In this document: one piece after another, positions 14,192-22,045 of the stretch
Layout: each line of letters begins with the position of its first letter
How positions within the stretch are numbered: position 1 is the first letter of the stretch
Assembly: GCA_964610175.1 (NCBI GenBank)
Contig: CAZSVE010000048.1
Location: 1 to 23,861 of the forward strand
Direction: 5' to 3'
DNA: 23,861 nt
From: CAZSVE01 sp964610175
GTDB taxonomy: Bacteria > Pseudomonadota > Gammaproteobacteria > HK1
The notes under the pieces: generated by a model
Told to the model about the DNA's origin: nothing
What the model saw: only the letters and a program-made list of their open reading frames with translations
Databases searched by the model: none
Made by a program: the position numbers and the translations under genes

Positions 14192-15315
14192 CTAATCGAT
14201 TTGTTCCGATAAATATTTTACTCTTTCGGCACCATCCGGGTGTGTCGGAAACCAATCCGTCCTTGCATCGGAAAGACATTTTCGACTTGAATTGCCATCG
14301 GTTTCTTTACAGCCGTGCTTTATCAATTTTTCGATTGCTTCCACAAAACTGGCAGGCTTCATATGATTGGCCCTTAGTATCTCCATGGCTTCGAGGTCCG
14401 CCTCCTTCTCGAACCCCCTGCTGTTCTTGAATGCCCAAATATCGATAGCGACAGCCGTTATCTCTTCGACGATACTGTCATCCGCGCCAAACAGAACATA
14501 GGCCAAAACGGATACCCCTATCAAATCGATTATTTGCTTCAATGAATGCCGATCTTCGATATGCCCATACTCGTGCGCGATGACGGCTAGAAGTTCATCA
14601 TCGTCCAATATTTCGACGAGATCACCCGTTACGACAATGGGTCCCCCGGGAAAGGCAAAGGCATTCGCGCCCAACAAATCGGAGTGGTGAAAAAAATCCG
14701 GGGCCTCCTTGCCAACTTCGCCCCTTCGGCCATCTCTTTTGCCCTGTTGCGAAGATGGTCTTGTCTTCGAGTCGTCAGGGAACTTTCGGAAAGTGCAACT
14801 CGACTTAGGCCTTGATAGCTGTTTTCACCAATTTTTCGCTCCCAGTGATCCGGGAAAACCAAGGCGATGGTTTCGCCAACGGTGAAAAAGATCGCCCGAT
14901 ACAAGAACACGAAGCCAAGAAGAACGGGGGAGAGAATTATCGCCTTGCCCGGCGAAAATTCCTCGAGCCAAGATATGGTTTGCCGTGTCTTACTCCGGAA
15001 TATCCGGGGGAACGCCCGAGGCAACGGTTCATCGGACTTGAAGTACCGACCACAAACAAAATGGATGTTATCCACGCCTTGCACCGACTCGATGCACAAA
15101 TCCTCGGCGATTATCCGATTTTGGCGTTCGATGATCAGTTTTCCGTTTTCGTAGAGGAGAAAGCATTTATCGCTTCGTGATGACAGCACCTCGAAAAATT
15201 CACCTCTAATTTCATGGGTTTGCTCAAATCGAGATATCCAATCCTTCGAATTCGGCGGATTCCTCGCCAATGGCACTGCTTTTTTGTCTTTCGTTATCGA
15301 CGAATGTATCTGCAT
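14192..15315 (-). pseudogene. M48-family membrane metalloprotease, frameshifted
   Basis: Two overlapping frames form one M48 zinc peptidase of about 374 residues. The first (15315 to about 14690) has a soluble N-terminal part (sheet-rich, FLLYENGKLIIERQNRIIAE), a membrane segment IILSPVLLGFVFLYRAIFF and the conserved approach to the active site (NSYQGLSRVALSES, RRPRIFF). The second has NAFAFPGGPIVVTGDL, the zinc site HEYGH (about 14561-14575) and the third-ligand region RGFEKEADLEAMEIL. They join at a run of seven T (14690-14696 on this strand as A): adding one T gives RIFFHHSDLLGANAFAF in a single frame. So a one-base deletion, a sequencing error, or transcriptional slippage at T7. M48 members of this kind include membrane quality-control proteases such as HtpX and BepA; this one is not either by its N-terminus. 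Confidence 0.85.
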
Positions 15316-15440
15316 CTCCCTCGAGATTGTAGAAAGTCGAGGAACAAAGATATCTGTATTTTCTGAAAAATATCGACTACGGATGTCGGTTACGCCAAGA
15401 TCTTTAAGGTATCATAGGTTATCCAGATCTGGGGCTATTC

Positions 15441-15462
15441 AACCCGGCGTAGCCGAAACCAA
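15441..15462. repeat. Short CCGGC-GTA-GCCG element, copy 1
   Basis: AACCCGGCGTAGCCGAAACC, followed by AA. The same short sequence recurs at 21488 and 23811. It lies just before the start of the DUF1015 gene, whose ATG has no clear ribosome site. Confidence 0.55.
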
Positions 15463-15476
15463 GAATTCACAAAAAA

Positions 15477-16751
15477 ATGTCCCAAAAAACTTATTCAGAC
15501 ACCCAATCGATAAACCTCATTTCGCCCTTCGCGGCCTTTATGCCAACCCAGGAATACGTGGCCAAGGTTGCGGCCCCCCCCTACGACGTGGTATCCGCGC
15601 CCGAGGCCCGGATGCTTGCCGAAGGAAACCCCTGGCATTTCCTGCACGTTTCTCGTCCCGAGATCGACTTCCCCCCCGACACCGACCCTTATCGGGACGT
15701 GGTCTATGAGCGGGCGGCCCATAATTTCAAGCAAGTGATTCGGGAAGGAATCCTGAGGCGTCGCGATCGACCCGGCTATTATGCCTATGAACTGAGATCC
15801 GACAACCACGTCCAGGTCGGCATCGCGGCGCTTTCCTCGTTACAGGCCTACGAAGAGGAGCGCATCCGCCGACACGAGCTGACGCGCCCCCAGAAAGAAA
15901 ACGATCGGGTACGCCATATGGAGGCCATCGATGCCCAAACCGGCCCGGTATTTCTGGTTTGTCCGACATCGAATACATTGACGAGCCTCCTTTCGGAGTT
16001 CCGGGAGGCGTCGCCGGATCTGGATTTCCTGGCCCAGGACGGGGTTCGACATACCATTCGCGTGATATTGGACCCCGACAAGATAACGGCCATCTCCGAG
16101 CATTTCGCCGGAGTCGATTCCTTGTACGTTGCCGATGGACATCACCGCTCTGCGGCAGCGGCACGCGTGGCAGCCCTTCGCCGCTCCGCCAATCCGAATC
16201 ATACCGGCCTCGAGCCATACAACTTCTTCCTTACCGTGATCTTCCCCGAGGATCAGGTACGCATCCTGGACTACAACCGGGTGGTGCGCGAATTGGGTGG
16301 CCTATCACAGGGCGATTTCCTGCAACAGGTCGGCAAGGTGTTTCGCGTTACCGAAAGTGGCCGCCCGGTACGACCGACGATCCCAGGGGAATTCGGCCTG
16401 TACCTTCCGGGGGGATGGTATCGATTGACGTTATCGGCGGATCGTATCCCCCATCAGGATCCGGTGGCGCGCCTGGCGGCGAGCCTCCTCACCGACTGGC
16501 TACTCCATCCCATTCTGGGCATTCGGGACCTCCGACACGATCAACGTATCGATTTCGTCGGCGGCGTCCGGGGACTGGAAGAACTGCGACGCCGTGTGGA
16601 CGAGGGAGAGATGGCCGCAGCGTTTTCCCTCTATCCGACCCAAATCTCGGAACTCCTGGCCGTTGCCGATGCCGGATTGTTGATGCCCCCCAAGTCCACC
16701 TGGTTCGAACCGAAACTAGCCGATGGTCTTTTGTCGTACGAGTTGGGCTAG
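15477..16751 (+). CDS. DUF1015-family protein
   Basis: The 424-residue protein matches the DUF1015 family in order: start ISPFAAFMPTQEYVAKVAAPPYDVVS (14-40), NPWHFLHVSRPE, GYYAYELRSDNHVQVGIAAL, RHELTRPQKENDRVRHMEAI, YVADGHHRSAAAARVA (218-232), FFLTVIFPEDQVRILDYNRV, DPVARLAASLLTDWLLHPILGI. The family is widespread and often neighbours serine-pathway genes (serA/serC); its activity is not firmly settled to my knowledge, and I assign none. Here the next sizeable gene is an alanine-type aminotransferase, but the two small membrane genes and 450 bases lie between. Length is normal, and no residues of the conserved blocks appear broken. The ATG follows an A-run with no good Shine-Dalgarno. Confidence 0.92.
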   Translation: MSQKTYSDTQSINLISPFAAFMPTQEYVAKVAAPPYDVVSAPEARMLAEGNPWHFLHVSRPEIDFPPDTDPYRDVVYERAAHNFKQVIREGILRRRDRPGYYAYELRSDNHVQVGIAALSSLQAYEEERIRRHELTRPQKENDRVRHMEAIDAQTGPVFLVCPTSNTLTSLLSEFREASPDLDFLAQDGVRHTIRVILDPDKITAISEHFAGVDSLYVADGHHRSAAAARVAALRRSANPNHTGLEPYNFFLTVIFPEDQVRILDYNRVVRELGGLSQGDFLQQVGKVFRVTESGRPVRPTIPGEFGLYLPGGWYRLTLSADRIPHQDPVARLAASLLTDWLLHPILGIRDLRHDQRIDFVGGVRGLEELRRRVDEGEMAAAFSLYPTQISELLAVADAGLLMPPKSTWFEPKLADGLLSYELG

Positions 16752-16773
16752 AAAACAGGGTTGGGATATCTAC

Positions 16774-16837
16774 GGAATCGTAACAGTAATCCGGCGCTTG
16801 ATTGGGTTACGCTGCGCTAACCCCGAACTACGATTCC
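16774..16837. repeat. Nested hairpin element
   Basis: Outer stem GGAATCGTA / TACGATTCC (16774-16782, 16829-16837) encloses an inner hairpin GGGTTA..TAACCC (16804-16823). A further stem GTTGGGA / TCCCAAC (16760-16766, 16835-16841) competes with it. The inner motif GGGTTACGCTGCGCTAACCC resembles a short element I have seen scattered in many genomes; this is memory only. It ends just before the ribosome site (AAGGTAGG) of the small membrane gene. Confidence 0.6.
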
Positions 16838-16856
16838 CAACGAAGGTAGGATAACG

Positions 16857-17153
16857 GTGAACTTTTCAGATAAAACGAAAGAGGTTATTTTTCTTATCGG
16901 TGTGTTTGTCGCGATGATATTGGGTATGGCCTCGAAGGTAATATTTGACCACCTAACAAAGGGGACTCAATTCGAATGGAAGCTGCTATTCATTCCGTTG
17001 TTGGTTTCTCCAATGGTCTATGGAACTGTATTTAAATTTGTAAAAGGCTCTGATGAAACAGTATTGATGCTTATTTTCGGATTCCAAAACGGTTTCTTTT
17101 GGCAAGATATATTTGGTCAACTAGGTGCTTCCGAAGGAGCAAACAATGGCTGA
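16857..17153 (+). CDS. Small membrane protein, unknown (gene 1 of pair)
   Basis: 98 residues starting at GTG 16857, with AAGGTAGG upstream. There are two or three hydrophobic segments: VIFLIGVFVAMILGMASKVI, WKLLFIPLLVSPMVYGTVF and a weaker TVLMLIFGFQNGFFWQDIF. I recognise no family. The codon use and base composition are clearly AT-richer than neighbours, suggesting acquired DNA. It overlaps the next gene by 8 bases, so the pair is very probably translated together and may form one membrane complex. Confidence 0.8.
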   Translation: MNFSDKTKEVIFLIGVFVAMILGMASKVIFDHLTKGTQFEWKLLFIPLLVSPMVYGTVFKFVKGSDETVLMLIFGFQNGFFWQDIFGQLGASEGANNG

Positions 17154-17370
17154 TTTCCTGGTATTTCTTTCCGATGACAGCTTGTCGATGATCGCTTCTA
17201 TTTTCATGGTGTTATTGGCAAATGCATCCTTATTACTCACTGTGCAAAGGAAGGGTGAATATTCCGTAGAAAAACTTGGTTGGTTCAAACCAAAATTCAT
17301 GTGGTTCATTGCGATTCATACTATTGTCTTGTTGCTGGTATTGATTTTGATTTTGCGTTGGAATCCGTAG
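17146..17370 (+). CDS. Small membrane protein, unknown (gene 2 of pair)
   Basis: 74 residues from ATG 17146, preceded by AAGGAG at 17134-17139 inside the end of gene 1; this site decides the start over the frame's earlier codon at 17125. It has two TM helices, LSMIASIFMVLLANASLLL and FIAIHTIVLLLVLILIL, with a charged loop between (QRKGEYSVEKLGWFKPK). No family recognised. The AT-rich composition matches gene 1. Small overlapping two-gene membrane modules of this kind can be defence effectors, transport subunits or phage-derived; the sequence does not decide. Confidence 0.8.
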   Translation: MADFLVFLSDDSLSMIASIFMVLLANASLLLTVQRKGEYSVEKLGWFKPKFMWFIAIHTIVLLLVLILILRWNP

Positions 17371-17654
17371 GAGTAACATAAAAAGGCCACGTACATAAAA
17401 TCACCCTTGTTAATATGCCCACGTTTTGGTCGACATTGGATTTCTTGGAACGCGTCTGAAAATTCTGGTTCACAGTGTGATAAAAAATGCAATTTTTCGC
17501 CGCCCTGTATGTGACACTGTGTGTCGAAAGTGAAAAAGTTAGGGAACAGACTTTTTCACCATCTGCCAATGGATGCTCCAAATGGCTCCAACGAGAGAGG
17601 AAGACCTCGATTGACATCGGTTCGATCGATTGGGTAATGTCGGCGCGGTCGTTC
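17371..17654. other. Palindrome-rich region after the membrane pair
   Basis: Part of a 450-base gap. CACAGTGT / ACACTGTG (17471-17478, 17514-17521) encloses a small stem AAAAAT-GCA-ATTTTT. GTGAAAAAGT / ACTTTTTCAC (17530-17539, 17550-17559) is a perfect 10-bp stem with 10-base loop and could be a terminator. The motifs TCACAGTGTGA and TGTGACACTGTG look operator-like. AT-rich, like the two genes before it. Confidence 0.6.
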
Positions 17655-17764
17655 CAGCGAAGCTTGTGCTCGAACCGACAAGGCATGACCCGGCACCGAT
17701 AACGCAAAATCGGTGTTCCGTAGAACTCGACTCATTATGCGAAGCTGAGCGGAAAATAAACGAA
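17655..17764 (-). repeat. Dispersed 110-bp repeat, copy R8
   Basis: Full-length, diverged copy: CAGCGAAGCTTGTGCTCGAACC to GAAAATAAACGAA. The palindrome arm is damaged (GCTTGTGC). It lies 57 bases before alaC, so the alaC promoter is in or beside it. Confidence 0.9.
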
Positions 17765-17820
17765 TCAATGTCATTTCGTCACTATGCAAGGGACCTTTGG
17801 GAACCGTCCGAGTAACCCCC

Positions 17821-19011
17821 ATGAAAGCCGAATTCCCCAGGATCAAACGCCTGCCGCCCTATGTATTCAATATCGTCAACGAATTGAAGTCCAAGGCGCG
17901 CGCGCGTGGCGAGGACATCATCGACTTCGGCATGGGGAATCCGGAACGGCCCACGCCGCAGCACATCGTGGACAAGCTGGTGGAAGCGGCAAGGCGCCAC
18001 AATACTCATCGCTATTCCCTATCGCGGGGGATTCCCCGCCTGCGGCGCGCCATCTGTAACTGGTACAAAAACCGTTTCGATGTGGATCTCGATCCGGAAC
18101 AGGAGGCCATCGTCACCATCGGTTCCAAGGAAGGGCTCGCCCATTTGGCGCTCGCCATCGTGGGTCCGGGGGATGCTGTCCTGGTTCCGAATCCCTCTTA
18201 CCCCATCCACCCTTACGGATTCGTCATTGCAGGTGCGGATATTCGCCATGTGCCGATGATCTCGGGGATTGATTTCTTCGAGGAATTGGAGAAGGCCATC
18301 CACCATTCCTGGCCGCGCCCCAAGGTGTTGGTATTGAGTTTTCCCTGCAATCCCACGACCCACTGCGTGGAACTGGATTTCTTCGAGAAGGTTGTGGCAA
18401 TTGCGCGGGAATACGAGATATGGGTCGTGCAGGATCTCGCCTACGCCGACCTCTGCTTCGATGGTTATCAGGCGCCTTCCATTCTCCAGGTCCCGGGCGC
18501 GAAAGAGTGTGCCGTGGAATCCTTCTCTCTTTCCAAGAGCTATAACATGCCTGGATGGCGAGTCGGTTTCATGGTGGGGAACGAGCAATTGATAGGTGCC
18601 CTGGCGCGCATGAAATCCTATCTGGATTATGGGATGTTTACGCCAATCCAGATAGCCGCCATTACTGCCCTGGAAGGCCCCCAGGAATGCCTGACAGAGA
18701 TACGCACCACCTATCAAAAGCGCCGCGATGTTCTGTGCAAGGGGCTAAACCTGGCCGGTTGGCCGGTGGAAAAACCACGAGCGACCATGTTCGTCTGGGC
18801 CCGCATCCCCGAAGCCCATCGCCACATGGGATCACTGGAATTTTCCAAGCTGTTGCTTTCCGAATCCAAGGTCGCGGTCTCTCCGGGTATCGGTTTCGGC
18901 AAATACGGGGATGAGTACGTACGCTTTGCACTCATCGAGAATCAACACCGAACCCGGCAGGCAATCCGCGGCATTCGCAATCTGCTGCGCAAGGACCCGG
19001 AAAAAAGATAG
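17821..19011 (+). CDS. alaC: Alanine-synthesising aminotransferase (AlaC-type, PLP class I/II)
   Basis: Cytoplasmic PLP enzyme, in E. coli AlaC making alanine from pyruvate and glutamate. The 396-residue protein has the AlaC-type N-terminus RIKRLPPYVFNIVNELK, DIIDFGMGNPERPTP, the PLP phosphate region (VTIGSKEGLAHL), YPIHPYGFVIAGAD, FPCNPTTH, QDLAYADLCFDGY and the Schiff-base lysine in SLSKSYNMPGWRVGF (Lys239). Start: ATG 17821 aligns the N-terminus with AlaC; TTG 17797 with AAGGGA before it is an alternative that adds eight residues. The gene precedes hom, an arrangement common in gammaproteobacteria (Pseudomonas type), which links amino-donor balance with the aspartate family. Confidence 0.93.
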   Translation: MKAEFPRIKRLPPYVFNIVNELKSKARARGEDIIDFGMGNPERPTPQHIVDKLVEAARRHNTHRYSLSRGIPRLRRAICNWYKNRFDVDLDPEQEAIVTIGSKEGLAHLALAIVGPGDAVLVPNPSYPIHPYGFVIAGADIRHVPMISGIDFFEELEKAIHHSWPRPKVLVLSFPCNPTTHCVELDFFEKVVAIAREYEIWVVQDLAYADLCFDGYQAPSILQVPGAKECAVESFSLSKSYNMPGWRVGFMVGNEQLIGALARMKSYLDYGMFTPIQIAAITALEGPQECLTEIRTTYQKRRDVLCKGLNLAGWPVEKPRATMFVWARIPEAHRHMGSLEFSKLLLSESKVAVSPGIGFGKYGDEYVRFALIENQHRTRQAIRGIRNLLRKDPEKR

Positions 19012-19064
19012 CGGGCCTTGCATGATTCATGACAAGGAAGAATAGGATGTCCCTCTCAATCCAG

Positions 19065-19174
19065 TTTGTTTATTTCCCGTTCAGCTTCGCAAATGAGTCG
19101 AGTTTTACAGAACGCCAATTTTGCCTTGCCGATACCAGAGCATGCTTTGTCGGTTCGAGCGCAAGCTTCGCTAG
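19065..19174 (+). repeat. Dispersed 110-bp repeat, copy R9
   Basis: Full-length (110 bases), TTTGTTTATTTCCCGTTCAG to CGCAAGCTTCGCTAG. It fills much of the 250-base gap between alaC and hom, splitting a pair that often forms an operon. Here the T-rich end faces the upstream gene. Confidence 0.94.
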
Positions 19175-19261
19175 AGGTACTCCAACGATAAATCTTATCG
19201 AAAATCGTCCGACATGCCGAAAAACCGGCCTGTCGATGCCTGAAAAAACTGGAGGTTGTCT

Positions 19262-20578
19262 ATGAACCCGGTTCGTGTCGGATTACTCGGTCTTGGTACG
19301 GTAGGTAGCGGCACTTTGCGCGTCCTGACTCGAAATGGCCCGGAAATAGCGCGCCGCGCGGGCTGCCCCATCCGGGTAACCCAAACTTGCGCTCGTGAAT
19401 TCGACGCCGAAGCAATCGGATCGATGGAAGGGATAACCATTGCCAATCGACCCGAGGAAGTCGTGACCAACCCGGATATCGACATCGTGGTGGAGCTATT
19501 TGGCGGCATGGAACCGGCCAAATCGCTGATCATGGAGGCGATTGCCAATCGAAAACATGTAGTAACAGCCAACAAGGCCCTTATCGCCCACTATGGTAAC
19601 GAGATATTCCAGGCGGCCAAGGCAAATGATGTGATCGTCGCCTTCGAAGCAGCGGTCGGTGGCGGCATCCCGATCATCAAGGCGCTTCGCGAAGGGCTTG
19701 GTGCCAACCGTATCGAGTGGGTGGCTGGCATTATCAACGGTACAGGCAACTTTATCCTCACCGAGATGCGGGACAAAGGCCGACCCTTTACCGACGTGCT
19801 CACCGAGGCCCAAGCGCTGGGGTATGCCGAGGCGGACCCGAGTTTCGATGTGGAAGGGATCGACGCTGCCCATAAACTCGCCATTCTGGCGGCCATTGCG
19901 TTCGGCAACCCATTGCAATTCGACAAGGTCTATACGGAAGGCATCACGGGTATCACTCCGGAAGACGTGGGATACGCGGAACAGCTTGGCTATCGAATCA
20001 AGCACCTTGGCATTGCCAAGCGTAGCGAGATGGGCGTCGAGCTTCGCGTACACCCTACCCTGATCCCGGAACGCAGACTTATCGCCAACGTGAATGGCGT
20101 AATGAACGCGGTGCTGGTAAAAGGAAATGCTGTGGGGTCGACGCTCTACTACGGCGCCGGCGCTGGGTCGGAACCGACGGCTTCCGCGGTAGTGGCCGAT
20201 CTCATCGATGTTAGCCGCGCATTGACAACGTCTCACGAGAGCCGCGTACCCTACTTGGCGTTTCAGCCCAATGCCGTGCACGATATCCCAATCCTGCCCA
20301 TGGCAAAGGTAACGACCGCCTATTATCTCCGCATGCGAGCCGCCGATCGGCCCGGGGTGCTTGCCGAGGTGGCAACCATCTTCGGAGACCGTGGGATCAG
20401 CATCGAGGCCGTGGTCCAGAAAGAACCCCTTCCGGGTGTTTCCGACGTGCCCCTCATTATGTTGACGCATCGCGTCCTGGAAGGCCAAATGATCGAGGCC
20501 ATCGCCGAGATCGAAAAATCGAGCAGCATCAATGGCAGGGTAGCAAGAATTCGGATGGAGCAATTGGAGGGAGAATGA
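19262..20578 (+). CDS. hom: Homoserine dehydrogenase
   Basis: Reduces aspartate semialdehyde to homoserine, feeding threonine and methionine. The 438-residue monofunctional enzyme has the NAD(P) loop GLGTVGSG (10-17), VTANKALIA, the central GIINGTGNFILTEM, EADPSFDVEGIDAAHKLAIL (catalytic Asp/Lys region), KGNAVGSTLYYGAGAGSEPT, and a C-terminal ACT domain (YYLRMRAADRPGVLAEVATI, GDRGISIEAVVQK) for threonine feedback. GGAGG at 19251-19255 sets ATG 19262 rather than TTG 19256. Neither thrC nor thrB follows, unlike the usual alaC-hom-thrC order, so threonine synthase is elsewhere. Confidence 0.97.
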   Translation: MNPVRVGLLGLGTVGSGTLRVLTRNGPEIARRAGCPIRVTQTCAREFDAEAIGSMEGITIANRPEEVVTNPDIDIVVELFGGMEPAKSLIMEAIANRKHVVTANKALIAHYGNEIFQAAKANDVIVAFEAAVGGGIPIIKALREGLGANRIEWVAGIINGTGNFILTEMRDKGRPFTDVLTEAQALGYAEADPSFDVEGIDAAHKLAILAAIAFGNPLQFDKVYTEGITGITPEDVGYAEQLGYRIKHLGIAKRSEMGVELRVHPTLIPERRLIANVNGVMNAVLVKGNAVGSTLYYGAGAGSEPTASAVVADLIDVSRALTTSHESRVPYLAFQPNAVHDIPILPMAKVTTAYYLRMRAADRPGVLAEVATIFGDRGISIEAVVQKEPLPGVSDVPLIMLTHRVLEGQMIEAIAEIEKSSSINGRVARIRMEQLEGE

Positions 20579-20829
20579 CTACTTCACCCTGGCAGTGACT
20601 TCAGTTACGGATTTTCCCGAAGAGCCAGGATTTCCTCCCCTTTTGATGCATGGCCGAAATCCACGATGGATTTCGGTGCCTTTGGATTGGATGGAATCGA
20701 TGATGCCCTGGGGGGATCGGACGGGATCGATGTCGAGGGTATCCATCACCGCCATCGCAGGGTTCCCGACGCGCTTCCAGCGATTGGTACAGGAGCCCCG
20801 AACCCGATTCCATGGCGAGAAAAGCGCAT
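20579..20829. other. Intergenic region after hom
   Basis: With R10 and the nusB terminator this makes a 464-base gene-free gap between convergent hom and nusB. It contains a perfect 10-bp stem CCGAAATCCA-CGA-TGGATTTCGG at 20654-20676, which may end hom transcription though no T-run follows. Confidence 0.5.
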
Positions 20830-20936
20830 CTAGCGATAGCTTCGCCTCGAACCGGTGAAGCATGGTTCGGTATCAGTAAAGAAAATTCGGTCGTTTTGTA
20901 AAACTCATTTGCGAAAATGAGCAGGAAATAAACAAA
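20830..20936 (-). repeat. Dispersed 110-bp repeat, copy R10
   Basis: Full-length apart from a small deletion around the middle of the T-rich half: CTAGCGATAGCTTCGCC to GCAGGAAATAAACAAA. It touches the nusB terminator hairpin, one base away. Confidence 0.92.
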
Positions 20937-20937
20937 T

Positions 20938-20967
20938 GGGGCTGTCCCTGATAACCAGGACAGCCCC
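20938..20967 (-). terminator. Terminator hairpin of nusB
   Basis: GGGGCTGTCC / GGACAGCCCC, a perfect 10-bp stem with a 10-base loop. Read on the minus strand it is followed by ATTTGTTTATTTCC, the T-rich end of repeat R10, which gives the U-rich tail. So the repeat seems to supply half of this intrinsic terminator. Confidence 0.7.
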
Positions 20968-21042
20968 GAACAAATTATCGCCAAAACCTCCCATAAGAAC
21001 AGAAATCGACGCCTTTCCCGCGATCCGTTTCGCGGGCGCACC

Positions 21043-21468
21043 TCATGTCAGCGATGAGGTTTTCGTGCTTGTCGCTATCTTGTCGAGAACACCGTTTATA
21101 TATTTATGGCTTTGCTCGGCCCCGAAGGCCTTTGCCAACTCCACCGCTTCGTTGACGACGACCCGCCAGGGTACATCGGACCGAAACATCAATTCATAGG
21201 CACCGATCCATAAGACGGCCCGCTCGACGGGGTTGACTTGGTTCATGGGACGATCGAGGGCGGGTATCAGCCGAGCATCCAGGTCATCGACACAGCGGGG
21301 AATCTCCCGCAGCAACTCCCGGAAGTAATCTCCATCCAGGGGAGGAAATTCCCATTCCTCGGGGAATGTAACCTCATCCGGATTCCCTTTGGTTATTTGC
21401 CACTGATACAGGGCTTGCAATACTGCACGACGGGTCTCGGTTCGCCTGCCACGCGAAAATTTTGCCAT
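21043..21468 (-). CDS. nusB: Transcription antitermination factor NusB
   Basis: NusB with NusE (S10) binds boxA RNA and prevents premature termination in rRNA operons. The 141-residue all-helical protein begins RGRRTETRRAVLQALYQWQI, has YFRELLREIPRCVDDLD, and the typical second half NPVERAVLWIGAYELMF, VPWRVVVNEAVELAKAFG, and SHKYINGVLDKIA. In gammaproteobacteria nusB normally follows ribH; here the upstream 577 bases hold only repeats, so it is detached from the riboflavin genes. AGGAGC upstream is a distant ribosome site. Confidence 0.97.
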   Translation of the reverse strand: MAKFSRGRRTETRRAVLQALYQWQITKGNPDEVTFPEEWEFPPLDGDYFRELLREIPRCVDDLDARLIPALDRPMNQVNPVERAVLWIGAYELMFRSDVPWRVVVNEAVELAKAFGAEQSHKYINGVLDKIATSTKTSSLT

Positions 21469-21487
21469 CGGTGTTATGACGCTCCTG

Positions 21488-21511
21488 ACCCGGCGTAGCC
21501 GGAATCGAAAA
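21488..21511. repeat. Short CCGGC-GTA-GCCGG element, copy 2
   Basis: ACCCGGCGTAGCCGGAATCG followed by AAAA, closely similar to copies at 15441 and 23811. It sits 20 bases upstream of the nusB start, in the place where its ribosome site would be. Confidence 0.55.
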
Positions 21512-21617
21512 TAACAACCAGGAAATCGGTGTGTTCCATACTTGCAACCAACTGTGACAGAAAGGGACTTCTGGCACGGTTCTCGTCTAAAACATCAGAT
21601 GACGTGTTTTAATTCCC

Positions 21618-21728
21618 CTGGCGAGGCCCCGCCTCGAACCGATGAAGCATCGTTTAGCCATCGGTAAAGCAAAATTGGCGTTCTGTAAAACTTCTCCCAT
21701 TTGCCAAGCCGAGCGGGAAATAAACAAA
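21618..21728 (-). repeat. Dispersed 110-bp repeat, copy R11
   Basis: Full-length copy, CTGGCGAGGCCCCGCC to GCGGGAAATAAACAAA. The core has a clear stem CCGATG / CATCGG (21639-21644, 21659-21664). It faces copy R12 tail to tail. The 577 bases between nusB and the next gene hold R11, R12 and 168 bases between them without a supported gene. Confidence 0.93.
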
Positions 21729-21896
21729 TCGAGATACACAGCAAGTTAAAACACGATGACGATGAACGGCCCCGATGAGGAATCACCCATCGGATATCCG
21801 TCCTGTTCTTGGAGACCACAAAAGCGACAAAACAAAGTGACTTCGATGCTTCCAGGCAAAGATTACCGTGGTAAAGCAGTTTTGTTCAAGCACTAC

Positions 21897-22006
21897 TTTG
21901 CTTATTTCCCGCTCGGCTTCGCAAATGAGCCACGTTCTACAAAACGCTGGTTTTGCTCTGCTGATACCAAATTATGCTTCATTCGTTCGAGGCGAAGCTT
22001 CGCTAG
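21897..22006 (+). repeat. Dispersed 110-bp repeat, copy R12
   Basis: Full-length (110 bases), TTTGCTTATTTCCCGC to GCGAAGCTTCGCTAG. Its CTAG end is 39 bases from the 3' end of the nuclease gene. With R11 it forms an inverted pair. Confidence 0.94.
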
Positions 22007-22045
22007 AAAATCCACCATAGCGAGTTGCTTGCAGACAGGCAAAAT

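Noticed and set aside
15959..16783. 274-codon frame inside the DUF1015 gene
   Set aside because: Overlaps a well-supported gene in another frame; Pro/Arg/Gly-rich translation is typical of a shadow.
19496..20563. 355-codon minus-strand frame opposite hom
   Set aside because: Shadow of hom, with no recognisable protein features.
743..22006. The repeats as a CRISPR array or integron attC sites
   Set aside because: Copies are scattered singly between genes, in both orientations, with no regular spacers and no integrase or cas genes.
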